Positions 23,966 through 34,385 of a stretch of 64,000 bases of DNA are shown piece after piece. The stretch is from Molossus alvarezi (taxonomy: Eukaryota > Chordata > Mammalia > Chiroptera > Molossidae). Under the pieces are notes generated by a model that was given only the letters and a program-made list of their open reading frames with translations, had not been told where the DNA came from and made no database searches. The number at the start of each line of letters is the position of its first letter. Positions within the stretch are counted from its first letter, which is position 1. The DNA lies in NCBI GenBank assembly GCA_037176705.1, contig CM073886.1, positions 90,059,501 to 90,123,500 on the forward strand, written 5' to 3'. Made by a program: the position numbers and the translations under genes.

Positions 23966-25020
23966 ATATAGCTAGGAACCAAATATACCTAGAAGATATA
24001 TTTAGAACCCTCAGAATACCGTTCCCTACAGGAAATCTTATTAAAATATTCTCCTAAATCGACAACTGTTATCCATCATTGCTTAATCTTTCCATTTCTC
24101 TATTTTGCTTTAGGAGGATGTAGTGAACCCACCTCTCAATCAAAACCGAAGAGCGACCCTTAGAATTCCGGGAGAGCCCTGCTGCAGCCCACCCAGCACA
24201 AGCTTCGCCTGAACTCCTTGTACCCTCGGGGGATTGCCTCGGGGGCTGCCAGCAGAACAGGGGAGGGCAAACTCCTGGGTGACGCTTTTAACCCAAAAGC
24301 AGATCAGAATCTCTAATTCAGCTCTTAGACCTTACTAAGGATTGCAAATGCAAATGTATAGGGCCAGACAAGTCGTGCAAATAAGTAAAACGCCAGGGGA
24401 TTTGGGACCACGCAAGCAAACCGGTGACCTGGAAAGGACGAGCATTCAAAAAATTCTTGCGCCAAACCCGGTTACGAGGGTGCCCTGGGGGGGGGTGTGC
24501 TGTCGTGCTGTGTTCTAGTGTTTTTCTGAGGATTGGTTTTTGCTTCGTTGGGTTTTTTGTTTTATTTTTGTTTGTGCTTTTTTGTTTGGAAATTGAGTCT
24601 TGTCTGTTTTATTTTGGTTTTGCATTGAAAGAAATAGTTTTCTTAATTGGAGGAAGAGGCAAAACTGCATCTCCTAAAGTTAGAAAATATATTTGGAAAC
24701 CTCAGAAGAGGTTTGCACATATCTTATTTAAACCATTCTAGGCGTGTGGTTGTTCTATCACACGCCTAGAATATCATTTTCTTAATGATATTCAGAAAAA
24801 AAATCATCCTACAATTTCCTAAAATGGAACCTTCTCATCAAGAATGTAATGAGGCTTTGGGACATTGCTCATTTACTCTATCTTTATTTGCAGTATTTAT
24901 TTCCACTTGGACTTTAAAGTTGTGTAGGAAAGTGTTTTATAAATTCTATTATTTATTGGAGTTCATGTTTTATTAATTTTTAGTTTTTGAAATACCTATT
25001 TTACTTTTTAAAAGATCTTG
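23966..25020. other. Non-coding stretch containing paired inverted repeats
   Basis: No gene recognised. The open frame at 24424-24741 is a low-complexity F/L/V-rich product of a T/G-rich strand. The inverted repeats at 24735-24793 are listed separately. Confidence 0.4.
24735..24793. repeat. Two adjoining perfect inverted repeats
   Basis: First hairpin: 14-bp perfect arms (ATTCTAGGCGTGTG at 24735-24748 and its complement at 24759-24772) with a 10-nt loop. Second: 10-bp perfect arms (GAATATCATT at 24769-24778 and its complement at 24784-24793) with a 5-nt loop. They share four bases, so the two stem-loops are mutually exclusive at their junction. Confidence 0.9.
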
Positions 25021-25160
25021 CCCTGGCCCGTTTGGCTCAGCAATTAGAGCGTCAGCCCGCGGACCAATGAGTTGCAAGTTCCATTCCAAGTATGTATTAT
25101 GTATATACATACATATCGGAGTAACCCTTATTATCAATGTTCTTCAGATTCTCTTCATAC
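25021..25160 (+). mobile_element. Truncated Ves-type SINE
   Basis: Begins GCCCTGGCCCGTTTGGCTC with GTTAGAGCGTC-like bases and a degraded B box. The middle is replaced by TATGTATATACATA repeats and only a short 3' piece (TTATCAATGTTCTTC) is left. Confidence 0.75.
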
Positions 25161-26298
25161 CAACATTATTTGCTTTGTATATTTTTGAAACAATGTTATT
25201 TGGTTCATAAGGGTTCATGACAGTTATATATTTTTGACAATAATTTTTTTATCAACATAAAATATCCAATAATATTAATTTGTTCCTTAAGTTCTACCTT
25301 ATCATATTTACATTATCCTCTGCTTTTTTCATATGATCATGATATACCTACACCCATCCTTTTACATTGAAACATTTGCTTAACTTTGTTTTAGGTATAT
25401 TACTTTTCAACAGCGTAAGGGTGGATTCTGTTTTTGATTCAATATGAGACTCTATTTCTTTTATTAATGATATTTTATCCCACTTATATTTATTATTAGA
25501 ACTGATCTGGTTATTCTTATTTTTATCACAGTATTCTAAGCTTTTTTGATGCTAGTTTAGTTTCATCTTTTACTATCTAGACTCTTTTTTTAGTTTTATA
25601 TTTGTTTAGTTGGTTTTAATTTATATTTTTCAGGGTTCTAGAAATTAGTGGGTTTTTTTACAGCACTAAATAACTTAATGCAATTTTTTTTTCAAATTAT
25701 AAGAGAAAATGTATGTAGAAAGTTACAGAGATAATAAAAGTGAGCCATAGGAGAAGCAAGCACAGGAAACAAGTTATACAGACCAAAGAAGGGCCCTTGG
25801 AACTTAGGAAAGTACATTGGAAAAGAGGATTTCAGCAGCTGTTCTCTGGGGAGATGGTGGGGGGGAGATCTGTACATAATTTTATAGCCTATATTTCTCT
25901 GTCGTAACTAAGAGAACGTTTTATTTTTCCAGTTGCCCCTATTTGAGACAGGAGGTTAAGCACATTTCCTCCTCTCTTTCATCCATTACCAGTTTTTTTG
26001 TTAATATAATCTAGACCTCAAAATCCAGATTATTGTTAATTTCATATTATGTACTTTCTTTAAAGAAGATTGTGGGACATTTGCCTTCAGCTTCTTTCAC
26101 CTCAATTCTGCTCTTGCTACCTTCACTATAACTGCTAATTCCCAGCCGTGGACAATCCTCTCCTGGTTCATCTCACTTCCTTTTTTATCTTATCTGACTA
26201 TCTTCTCATTACAGCTCTTTTCCGCTTCCGGCTTTCTCTCCTGATTCATAGAGGTCAAGTCTTGAACGACTTTAAGTCCTGTAAAATTTTCTTCTGGG
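25161..26298. other. AT-rich unrecognised non-coding sequence
   Basis: No gene recognised. May include very old LINE sequence, not identifiable by eye. Confidence 0.4.
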
Positions 26299-26315
26299 TT
26301 CTGTGGGAGATTATT

Positions 26316-27314
26316 TTTATTTTTATTTAGGGGATATTTTTGTATCATTTTTAGGGATCATTTTATTTTTTCCCTTTTTTATTGAATTTATTGGGATGAC
26401 ACTGGTTAACCCAATTACACAGGTTTCAGGTGCACAATTCTACAATACATCATCTGCACACTGTATTGTGTGTTCACCACCCCAAGTCAAGTTTCTTTCC
26501 GTCACCATTTATCCCCCCTTTACCCTCCTCCACCTCCTCTCAGCCTCCCCCTTGGCAATCACCACACTGTTGTCCATGTCCCTGAGTTTTTTCTCTCCTC
26601 TTTTTTTTTTTTTGCTCAATCCCTCCACCACCTCCACCTAAAGCTCCTCCTAACATCCTGCTCTCTATCTATGAGTCTGTCTCTATTTTGTTTCTTAGTC
26701 ATTTTGTTCATTAGATTCCACATGAGTGAAATCATATAGTATTTGTCTTTCCTGACTGGGTTATTTCGCTTAGCATAATGCTCACCAGGGCCATCCATGC
26801 TGTTGCAAGGGGTAAGATTTCCTTCTGTTTTATGGCTGAGCTGTATTCCATAGTGTAAATGTACCACAGCTTTTTAAACAATTTTTTTCTCTTTATTGAT
26901 TTGAGAGGGAGGGGGAGATAGAAACATCGATGAGAGAGAACATCAATTGGCCACCTCCTGCATGCCCCTCACTGGGGATTTGGCCCACAACCTGGGCATG
27001 TGTCCTGACCAGAAATTGAACCGGCGACCACTTGGTGCATGGGTCAATGCTCAACCACTGAGCCACACTAGCTGGGCATACCACAGCTTTTTTACCCACT
27101 CATCTACTGATGGGCTCCTGGACTGTTTCCAGATCTTCACTATTGTAAATAATGCTGCAATGAATATAGGATGCATATATTTTTTTTGAATTAGTGTTTG
27201 TGGGTTCTTTGGATAAATTTCCAGAACAGGAATTGCTGGATCATAAGACAGTTCCATTTTAAATGTTTTGAGGTAACTCCATACTGCTTTCCACAATGGC
27301 TGCACCAATCCGTA
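26316..27314 (-). mobile_element. 5'-truncated L1, antisense, with a nested SINE
   Basis: Minus-strand frames encode the ORF2 C-terminus ([37 protein letters not shown]), followed by a 3'UTR whose end, GTCACCCAATAAATTCAAT as seen in the family, lies near 26390. TSD TTCTGTGGGAGAT plus T-rich bases is seen at about 26299-26315 and 27315-27332. Between the canonical L1 end and the left TSD are about 65 extra A/T-rich bases. Confidence 0.9.
26876..27078 (-). mobile_element. Ves-type SINE, antisense, nested in L1
   Basis: Same subfamily as 20656-20862. TSD TACCACAGCTTTTT at 26862-26875 and again from 27079. Excising the SINE restores the L1 sequence. Confidence 0.94.
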
Positions 27315-27332
27315 TTCTGTGGGAGATGATTT

Positions 27333-28193
27333 TTTAAAGGTATGTTTTTTTGTGTGAGTTGCCCAGGTACTATACAGTATTCTTTCCTTTGCTCCACACA
27401 AGTTGTCCACATGCCCCCATGTTGTTGTTTTCTTTTCTTTGACTCAAGCATCTATCTCGACCCAGTTTGTCAATAGACAGTGTGACATGCCACTCTCCCA
27501 GGCTAATTCTCACTTGTGTGCAGGTTTTCCTCAATTGATCTTTGATTTGCTGCAAAGGTATCTACTTCATACCCTTCTTCCTGTTCCCTCAGACTTCAAC
27601 CAGTGGAGTATATGAGAGAGTGGGACTCCCAGTGTGCACTCCTGCAGAGCTTCCTGTTTCTGCTCCTAAACTAGTGCTTTATTCACAGACACTGCCTCTC
27701 CCAGAATACGGAGGGCTATTGTGTGCGTGTGTGCATGTACACACACATACTTCATGCTCAGATGATTTTTTAGATTTTTAGTCTCTGCCGAGATATAGAA
27801 AGTTGGTAAGGGGGCAGTACTTGGGAAAAAGGAATGTACTCTTCCATCCTCAAAGAGGGGAACCCAAAAAGTGTAACTGATCGTTTTCAAGTTACAGAGG
27901 ACCTCAGTTCTCATACAGAGAGGACAAATGGTGGTGGGATATGCAATATCTCCTGACTTTTTTTTTTTTTTTTTTTTGTAGGCAGTCTGTCTTGGAAGCA
28001 AATCTAAAGCTTCAGTAGGTTTTCCTACTCTTGCTCCATCTGCCTTATAATTATTGTCAGCCCTTCCCAGATTTTGTCAATGGATTGTCTAGTTTTGGGT
28101 GGTAGTATGAATGGTCATATTGTACTGGGTCTTTGTGTATATTTTAGTAAGAAATAAACCAGAAGATCCAAGGCTTTTCTGGCAGATACGCAG

Positions 28194-28196
<3 letters not shown>
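27333..28196. other. Unrecognised non-coding sequence
   Basis: Contains a T-run at 27957-27978 and a short (TG)n. No gene or family recognised. Confidence 0.4.
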
Positions 28197-28225
<29 letters not shown>

Positions 28226-28226
28226 C
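28197..28226. repeat. (CA)n microsatellite
   Basis: About fourteen CA units. Confidence 0.95.
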
Positions 28227-28280
28227 ATTGCTGCCAGGCTGTTCAAGAATCCCTTCCATCTAATTTTGATGTCAATGATG

Positions 28281-28357
28281 CAAAAAATCTCTAGAAAGCA
28301 ATCAAAAACAATTCTGCCAAAAAAAATCTCTGGAAGTCGATCAAAGAATTTTCTGCC
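28281..28357 (+). repeat. Two-copy tandem duplication, about 38 bp unit
   Basis: AAAAAATCTCTAGAAAGCAA... at 28282 and AAAAAATCTCTGGAAGTCGA... at 28321, both ending TTCTGCC. Roughly 80-85 percent identical by eye. Confidence 0.75.
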
Positions 28358-29920
28358 ATCAGGTGCCTGGATTTATTCATATATTACAGAGGCCATTCAT
28401 AAAGTGATGCTGAACTCTTTGTTTTAATACCTAACATTTAACCTCAGACCCTAAATCTATAGGCCAAAAAATACAATTGCTTAAGCTTGCCTGCCATGTG
28501 CCATCCTGCTCCCTCCCTCCCCCTAGGCAATGGATGCTGGCAGATGGTCTTTCCCATGGGCCAAATAATGGTCTTGGGGTATTAAAAACTCATCCTCACT
28601 CCCCCTTTGAGGATAGTACTGCCACTAAGTGCCATGTGCTCCAGAACATGATGCCATACGGCTGCCACCATAGCCAGAGGCTGAGGAGATGTTGGTAAAA
28701 CCCAGACAATTGATAGAGATGATTCTGCTGGCTGCTGAGGTCTTAGTCCAAAAATCAATGTCTGCCCCTGAAAGCCCAGAGACAATGGCAAATCTAGTGG
28801 AGGAGTGAACGGCGCCACCTGCTTTTCTGATGGTTAAGGGAAAGGAATCTTAGGAAGCCATCACAGTCACACCCCACCCAAGACATCAGCCATAGAGGTC
28901 CTAGTCGTCCTGAGGTCCAAAGGGCTCATGAGAGGAAATAGGGTTGGGGGAGCAGGAAAGATGCAGACCCAGCCTAACCTCAGTGGCCTCCCTGGAACCC
29001 ACCTCAGGTCTCGAAAGCCCTTCACCAGGGGAGGGGGGGCAGGCGGGATGCAGTGGCCCAGGCTCAGAAACAGCGTCCCCTCTGCAGCTCTTCTCCGAGT
29101 CCTGGGCTCTCCGGCCTCCCTTTTAAGCAGCAGGCAGTCACACGACCTGGCCCAGTGCTACAAATGATCTCCGTCACAGACTCGGTTAACTTTGTCTTCC
29201 TCTCCTGTATTTTATTTAATTCTTTTTGAAAGAGATGTCAAGCTGTTTGGCCAACTGAGCAATCTGAGTTGCTGCAGGTCTTTAAAAACTGCTAATAAAA
29301 TAGAATCCAACGGATTACAGCTTCCATTATGATGGGTATGATTGAAGTGCCTGGGCATGATTCATCTCTATTATAGTAGAACATGAGAAAGAAAGATTAG
29401 ACCATCATCTTTATCACCACTGAAAAAAAAAGAAAAAAGAAAAGCCTCTCCCCACGTATTGAAGTTGGCATCTCGGCTCAGAGAGAAATTTAAAATCCAT
29501 TCATGGTTGCTCACAATCAATGAACTGGCCACCATCAGAATATTGAGAAGGAGTTGATATTTGTGTCTGAAAAGATGATCATTTACATTAATGTGGACAA
29601 TAAAGCTAGACATCTCTACTCCCTGACAGAGTGGCTGAAATGAAACATGGAACCAGGACAGAGATCCTTCCTAGCCTTGTAGCCCTGACAGGGCTGGAGT
29701 CAGTGGCGAGTCGGAGGGGTGGCAATATGAGTCCCATGGAAAACAGTCCTCTGGCTTTATTTCAACAGGGGGGGCTGGTGCCTGTGGACTTTCTGGGTTG
29801 GTTGATAAGATGTTTTAATTCATCTGATTTTATTAGTAATTTATTTCTAATTCCTTAGCCATCCATGGAATACAGATTTAATAAAACATAACAACTGTAC
29901 ATAAACAACTCATTAAAATC
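28358..29920. other. Unrecognised non-coding sequence
   Basis: No supported gene. A G-rich patch lies near 29027-29046. Frames at 28477-29167 show no domain. Confidence 0.4.
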
Positions 29921-30158
29921 GAACCAGCCAGTTTGGCTCAGCGGTTAGAGCGTTGGCCTGCGATCCAGAGAGACCCGGGTTCGGTTCCCGCTAAGGGCAC
30001 ATACCTCAGTTGCAGTTTGTCCCCGGCCCTGGTTGGGTTGTGTGGGTGGCAGCCACTCGATGTGTCCCTTTCACATCGATGTTTTTCTCTCTCTCTCTCT
30101 CCCTCCCATTCTATCTGAACAAAAAATTGAAAAATATCCTCGGATGAGGATAAAAAAA
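29921..30158 (+). mobile_element. Ves-type SINE
   Basis: Diverged first bases (GAACCAGCCAGTTTGGCTC), then intact GTTAGAGCGTTGGCCTGCG, B box GGTTCGGTTCCC, (CT)n and GGATGAGGATAAAA tail. TSD unclear. Confidence 0.9.
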
Positions 30159-30194
30159 TAAATTAAATAAAATGTAAGCTAAGCCTGCTTTCTT

Positions 30195-30315
30195 AGTGGA
30201 GCAGAAAAAGCCTTGTACTAGAAGTCAAAAGGCCTAGTTTCTACTTTCGGGTCTGCCACTGCATAGTTATGGGATCCAGATGAATTATTTTGACATCTTG
30301 GGTATTGTTTTTTTT
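30195..30315 (+). repeat. MIR SINE fragment
   Basis: GAAGTCAAAAGGCCTAGTTT and GGGTCTGCCACTGCATAGTT correspond to the 5' half of MIR. Confidence 0.6.
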
Positions 30316-30595
30316 CATCAGTGACACCTACCTAACTTCTGGGGGTCAAGGACTCTCTGAGAATTTGATGAAGCCAATAGACCCTCTTGCCAGAGAAACG
30401 CACATGGACACAGAATTTTACACACAACTTCAAGGTTCTTGGGCTCCCCACAAAACCACCCTTAGACCTTCAGATGAGCAAGTGACCCACAGGTCATGCG
30501 CTCCTAGACAAGAGGATCTCTGCAGCCTCTGCCAGCTCCAGTGTGTCCTGACTTTCTAAACCTACGAGCAGGAAATAATGCTGAATAATTCATTT

Positions 30596-30747
30596 TATTT
30601 TATTTCATTTTTTTGATTGATTTTAGAGGGAGAGGAAAGGAGAGGGACAGAGAAAGAAAGAGAGAGAAACATTGATTGTGAATCAAACCAGCGACCTCTC
30701 AGTGCTTGAGACAATGCTCAACCAACTGAGCCACACCAGCCAGGGCT
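30596..30747 (-). mobile_element. Internally shortened SINE, antisense
   Basis: About 150 bp instead of the usual 200-250. On the minus strand the head (CTGGCTGGTGTGGCTCAGTT) and the B box are present, but the segment between the B box and the final GATGTTTCTCTC region is missing. TSD GAATAATTCATTTTA (30581-30595) and GAAGAATTCATTTTA (30748-30762). Confidence 0.88.
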
Positions 30748-30762
30748 GAAGAATTCATTTTA

Positions 30763-31654
30763 GGAGGAAAAAAGGAAGGAAGAGGAGCAAAAGGAAAAGA
30801 AAAGAGAAATGTGGAGGGAAAAGAGAAGTTCTATTTCTAGTAACTCAAAAAACACTTAACAATCCAGTCTTTGGATGAACACTTAAGTAAATTAAATGCA
30901 GTATAATCAAATTTCATGTTATAAAGAAAAATGCAATATAATATTTTAACTCATTTTAAAGTTATACCCTCTTGAGAACAATAAAATAATTAAATAAAGA
31001 AAGGAAAAGGGAAGCAGAAAGCATTTACCATAACTAAACAATCATCTTAAAATGTGATTAAATACCTGGAATTCTACGATAACTTAATTAAACATTACAT
31101 TTTTTAATCATCTGGTTTCTGTGACTTGACTCTTAAACCATTGGGGAAAATAAACCTAGTCTACAGGCATTCAATTCTAGAACAACACATCACTGCCTTC
31201 ATTTTTTAAAAGCAAATTTAGCAACTCAGTATGGGCAGTCAATCTAAAAGATTTAATTAACTTTAGGTGAATGTCTTGAGCCAAGGCCCAGGCAAAATAC
31301 AGCCTCTCACAAACATTCTGCGAACACTGAGCCAGAGAAGTCACCAGCTCAACAGTAGGAGTGCTGGGGCCAGTCCTGGAGATGGGGCTCTAAGCAAGTC
31401 TCTTCCCCAATCTGGGGTTCAGTGGTTGCCTCTGCAAAATAAAGGTGTTGAGCTTGACAAGCTCGAGGATTCTTTCCCTCACTCCTTTTCCACCCAGTCT
31501 CTCATCCTCACATCTCCAGGTCACTGTTATAAATTAAGAACAGGGGCCAGAATCAGTTTTCTTCCAAATTCAAGTACGTATGCGTCTTCGGCTGTCAACA
31601 AATTGGATCTGGGAAAGTCAAAGTTAAAAAAAACAAAACAAACAAAAAAAAAAA
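30763..31654. other. Non-coding sequence ending in an A-rich tract
   Basis: Possible MIR remnant near 31380-31470. The A-rich tract at 31625-31654 directly abuts the 5' end of the HAL1-like element and may conceal its TSD. Confidence 0.4.
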
Positions 31655-31677
31655 GACTTCCGGTCAAGATGGCGGCG
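31655..31677 (+). promoter_or_regulatory. L1-type internal Pol II promoter start with ETS and YY1 motifs
   Basis: The first bases of the 5'UTR contain ACTTCCGGT (ETS-type motif, 31656-31664) directly followed by CAAGATGGCGGC (31665-31676), which fits the YY1 consensus AAGATGGCGGC. In human L1 a YY1 site at the very start of the 5'UTR is known to set accurate initiation. The equivalent location here supports a complete 5' end. Activity is inferred. Confidence 0.6.
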
Positions 31678-32503
31678 TAGGTAAACGCGGTATCCCATCC
31701 TCCCACAACCACATCAAAGTTACAGCAAAACTACAGAACAACCATCTTTCAGAACCACCTGAAATCAAGCTGAATGGCAGTCCTACAACTTCAGAATTAA
31801 AGCAGCAGCCACATCCAGACTGGTAGGAGGGGCGGAGGGGACGGGCTGGTCCCACAGCCACGTGTGGCGGATAAAAATCAGGAGGACACCTCGGCTGGGA
31901 AGGGCCTCCCTGAGGACTGAGGGGTCCCCGTCCCACACCAGGTGCCCCGCCCAGGGTTCCAATGCCAGGAAGAGAATCCCCATAACTTCTGGCTGGAAAA
32001 ACCAGCGGGAACTGAGGCTCAGGGAAGCTGAAGCGGCTGGAGCCCCAGGCAGCTCCCTAAAGGGCCCGCGCACGGACTTATCGGACTCTCTCCCTCTAAG
32101 CTCGGAGGGGAGGCAGCTCGAGGGGCGCCAGAGACATACAGGGAAGAACTGAGCTGTTTGGCACTGGAGAGGGGGCTTTCTCCAGGACAAACGTGCTGTC
32201 AGAGGCCTTTGTTCCTTTGGTGAGCCCTTCCCTGGGGCGGCAGACTGAGGCCATAACTGGGACTCCAGCAACCTGGCTCACACTGGTAGCCCCGCCCTGG
32301 TGACTTCCTGAGGCCCCGCCCCGCCCCACCCAACTTTCAGGCCCACCCAAGCTGTTGCCACTTGCTTAACCATAGGATTGGCCTGTCTTGGATCCTGCTT
32401 CAGGTTTTTCCTAAATTCTTTCAAACGAGCAGCATCTGGTCTCAGCGAGTCCCATACCTCTCATTAAGTAACACACTGAAACAAACACAGGGAGGCAGCC
32501 AAG

Positions 32504-33444
32504 ATGAAGAGACAAAGAAACAGGTCCCAAATGAAAGAACAGAACAAAACCTCAATAAAAGAACTAAGTGAAATAGAGATAAGCAACCTAACAGATACTG
32601 AGTTCAAAACACTGCTTATAAGGATGCTCAATGAACTTAGTGAGAACCTCAGTGAACTTAGGAAGGGCCTCAAGAGCATAAAAAAGGAACAGTCAGAAAT
32701 CATGGATACACAGTTAGAATTGAAGGAGGCATTAACTGAAATAAAGAATAATTTACACAGCTTCAATAATAGAGTACGTAAATCCAAGGAGCAAACCATC
32801 GATTTGGAATATAAGGATGCAAAAAATGCCCAATCAGAACAGCAAAAAGAAAAAAGAATCCAAAAAAATGAGGATAGAGTAAGGAGCCTCTGGGATAACT
32901 TCAAGCGTGCCAACATTCGCATCTTGGGAGGGCCAGAAGGAGAAGAGCAAGAACAAGAAATCGAAAACCTGTTTGAAACAATAATGGCAGAAAACTTTCC
33001 TAACTTGCTGAAAGAAACAGACATACAAGTCCAGGAAGCACAGAGAGTCCCAAACAAGATGAACCCCAAGAGACCCACACCAAGACACATCATCATCAAA
33101 ATGCAAAGGTTCAAGACAAAGAGAGAATCTTAAAAGCAGCAAGAGAAAGTCAGCTAGTTACCTACAAGGAAGTTCCCATTAGGCTGTCAGCTGATTTCTC
33201 AAAAGAAACTTTGCAGGCCAGAAGGGAGTGGCAAGAAATATTCAGAGTGATGAAAAGCAAGAACCTACAACCAAGATTACTCTATCCTGCAAAGCTGTCA
33301 TTTAGAATCAATGGCCATATAAAAACTTTCCCAGACAAGAAAAAGTTAAAGGAGTTCATCACCACCAAACCATTATTATATGAAATAATGAAGGGTCTTT
33401 TTGAAGAAAAAAATAAAATATATGAACAAACAAAATGGCAATGA
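32504..33444 (+). pseudogene. L1/HAL1 ORF1 (RNA-binding protein), one -1 frameshift
   Basis: ORF1 protein is the L1 RNA-binding and chaperone protein that trimerises through a coiled coil and coats its own RNA. The first 209 codons (32504-33133) read open: a basic N-terminus, a heptad-rich coiled coil at about residues 35-125, then the RRM domain starting around RANIRILGGPEGEE (135-148) with a basic PKRPTPRHIIIKM stretch (188-200). A single missing base in the run near 33110-33117 causes a stop. The shifted frame then continues to 33444 with the C-terminal domain (ILKAARESQ, ADFSKETLQARREW, RLLYPAKLSF). The undamaged length would be about 313 residues, normal for L1 ORF1. The ORF1 stop overlaps the ORF2 ATG. 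Only this one obvious lesion is visible, suggesting a fairly young element. Confidence 0.85.
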
Positions 33445-33815
33445 ATACATATCTATCGACAATGGAATCTACAAACAAAATAAACAGGTAGAACAGAAAC
33501 ATTCTCATAGATACAGAGAACATTTTGTTGGTTGCCAGTTGGGAGGGGGGTTGGAGGAATGGGTGAAAAAGGTGAAGGGATTAAGAAGTACAAATTCATT
33601 GCTAGACTGACAAACCTCAAAGGGAAAGGGGTTGTGGAGGTGGGAAGAAATAAACCAAAGAATTTATATGCATAACCAATGGACACAGACAATAGTGTGG
33701 GAAAAGGTGGGAGGGGGGCGGGAGTGGGGAGGAGGGGGTCAATGGGGGAAAAATGTGGAACATCTGTAATACATTTTACATCCAACAATAAAGATTTAAA
33801 AAAAAAAAAAAAAAA

Positions 33816-34222
33816 CCTACCCTTTTGATAATTCCCCAAACATGCATTCTAACTGCTATAGGTTTTCCCAGAAAGAGGGGAAGAAGCAGTGAGAGGGAGA
33901 AGGGTCTATGTCTGCATACTTGAATAATGTCAACTAGTAATTATTAATTACTAATTTGCCTTTAACATTCTGCTGGAAGAAAACAAGTTAAATAGTTTCC
34001 TTATTCTAAGAACTTATAACCTAAAGTGGACAACAGGAAACTAGGCAAACATATATATACTTCTTTTAACAAGATGTATATCAGAGATCCCACACCTAAA
34101 GAAGCCAGGCTAGTGATATAAAAGAGTGAAGGAAGTTATGTCTGAGGCACCAGGGAGTGGTGGGGACTGTGGAAAACAAACATTTTGTCAGCTCAAATAA
34201 ACAGTATGCAGGTGAAAACTAA
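33816..34222. other. Unrecognised non-coding sequence
   Basis: No gene or repeat recognised. Confidence 0.35.
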
Positions 34223-34224
34223 TG

Positions 34225-34385
34225 CACAGACCAGACCTGGTTTGCAGCTCTGACTTAGAGACTCAGAGAAGTGCTTCTTGAGGTTATCAAGGAAGTTAAA
34301 GGCAGAATAAGAATTCAAACTTAGGCCTTTTAATTCCCAGACCAGTGTTTTCTCCACTACACCACAGCTTCTTTTTGTCAAAGGT
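34225..34385 (-). repeat. MIR SINE fragment, antisense
   Basis: AGAATTCAAACTTAGGCCTT and CCAGTGTTTTCTCCACTACA correspond to the reverse complement of the MIR 5' half. Confidence 0.6.

Larger units (their letters stand above)
31655..33815 (+). mobile_element. Full-length HAL1-like (ORF2-deleted L1) retrotransposon
   Basis: About 2.15 kb. Order: GC-rich L1 5'UTR (31655-32503), ORF1 (32504-33444), a stub of only about nine ORF2 codons (ATG at 33435, overlapping the ORF1 stop), a direct join near 33460 to the extreme 3' end of ORF2 and the 3'UTR (ATGGAATCTACAAAC onward), then AATAAA at 33787 and poly(A) at 33798-33815. The 3'UTR segments GACTGACAAACCTCA, TTTATATGCAT and CATCTGTAATACATTTTACA match the ordinary L1 end at 11.4-11.64 kb. 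The ORF2 stub matches the ORF2 start at 53630, so the endonuclease and reverse transcriptase are cleanly absent. This is the HAL1 architecture, which would depend on L1 ORF2 protein in trans. A private deletion in one L1 copy is the alternative. No TSD can be separated from the flanking A tracts. Confidence 0.85.

Noticed and set aside
27333..28870. A degraded endogenous retroviral internal region
   Set aside because: No gag/pol/env-type motif could be recognised in any frame and no flanking LTR pair was seen.
32464..33114. 216-codon minus-strand frame
   Set aside because: It is the antisense shadow of the HAL1-like ORF1; its Ser/Leu/Phe-rich content mirrors an A-rich coding strand.
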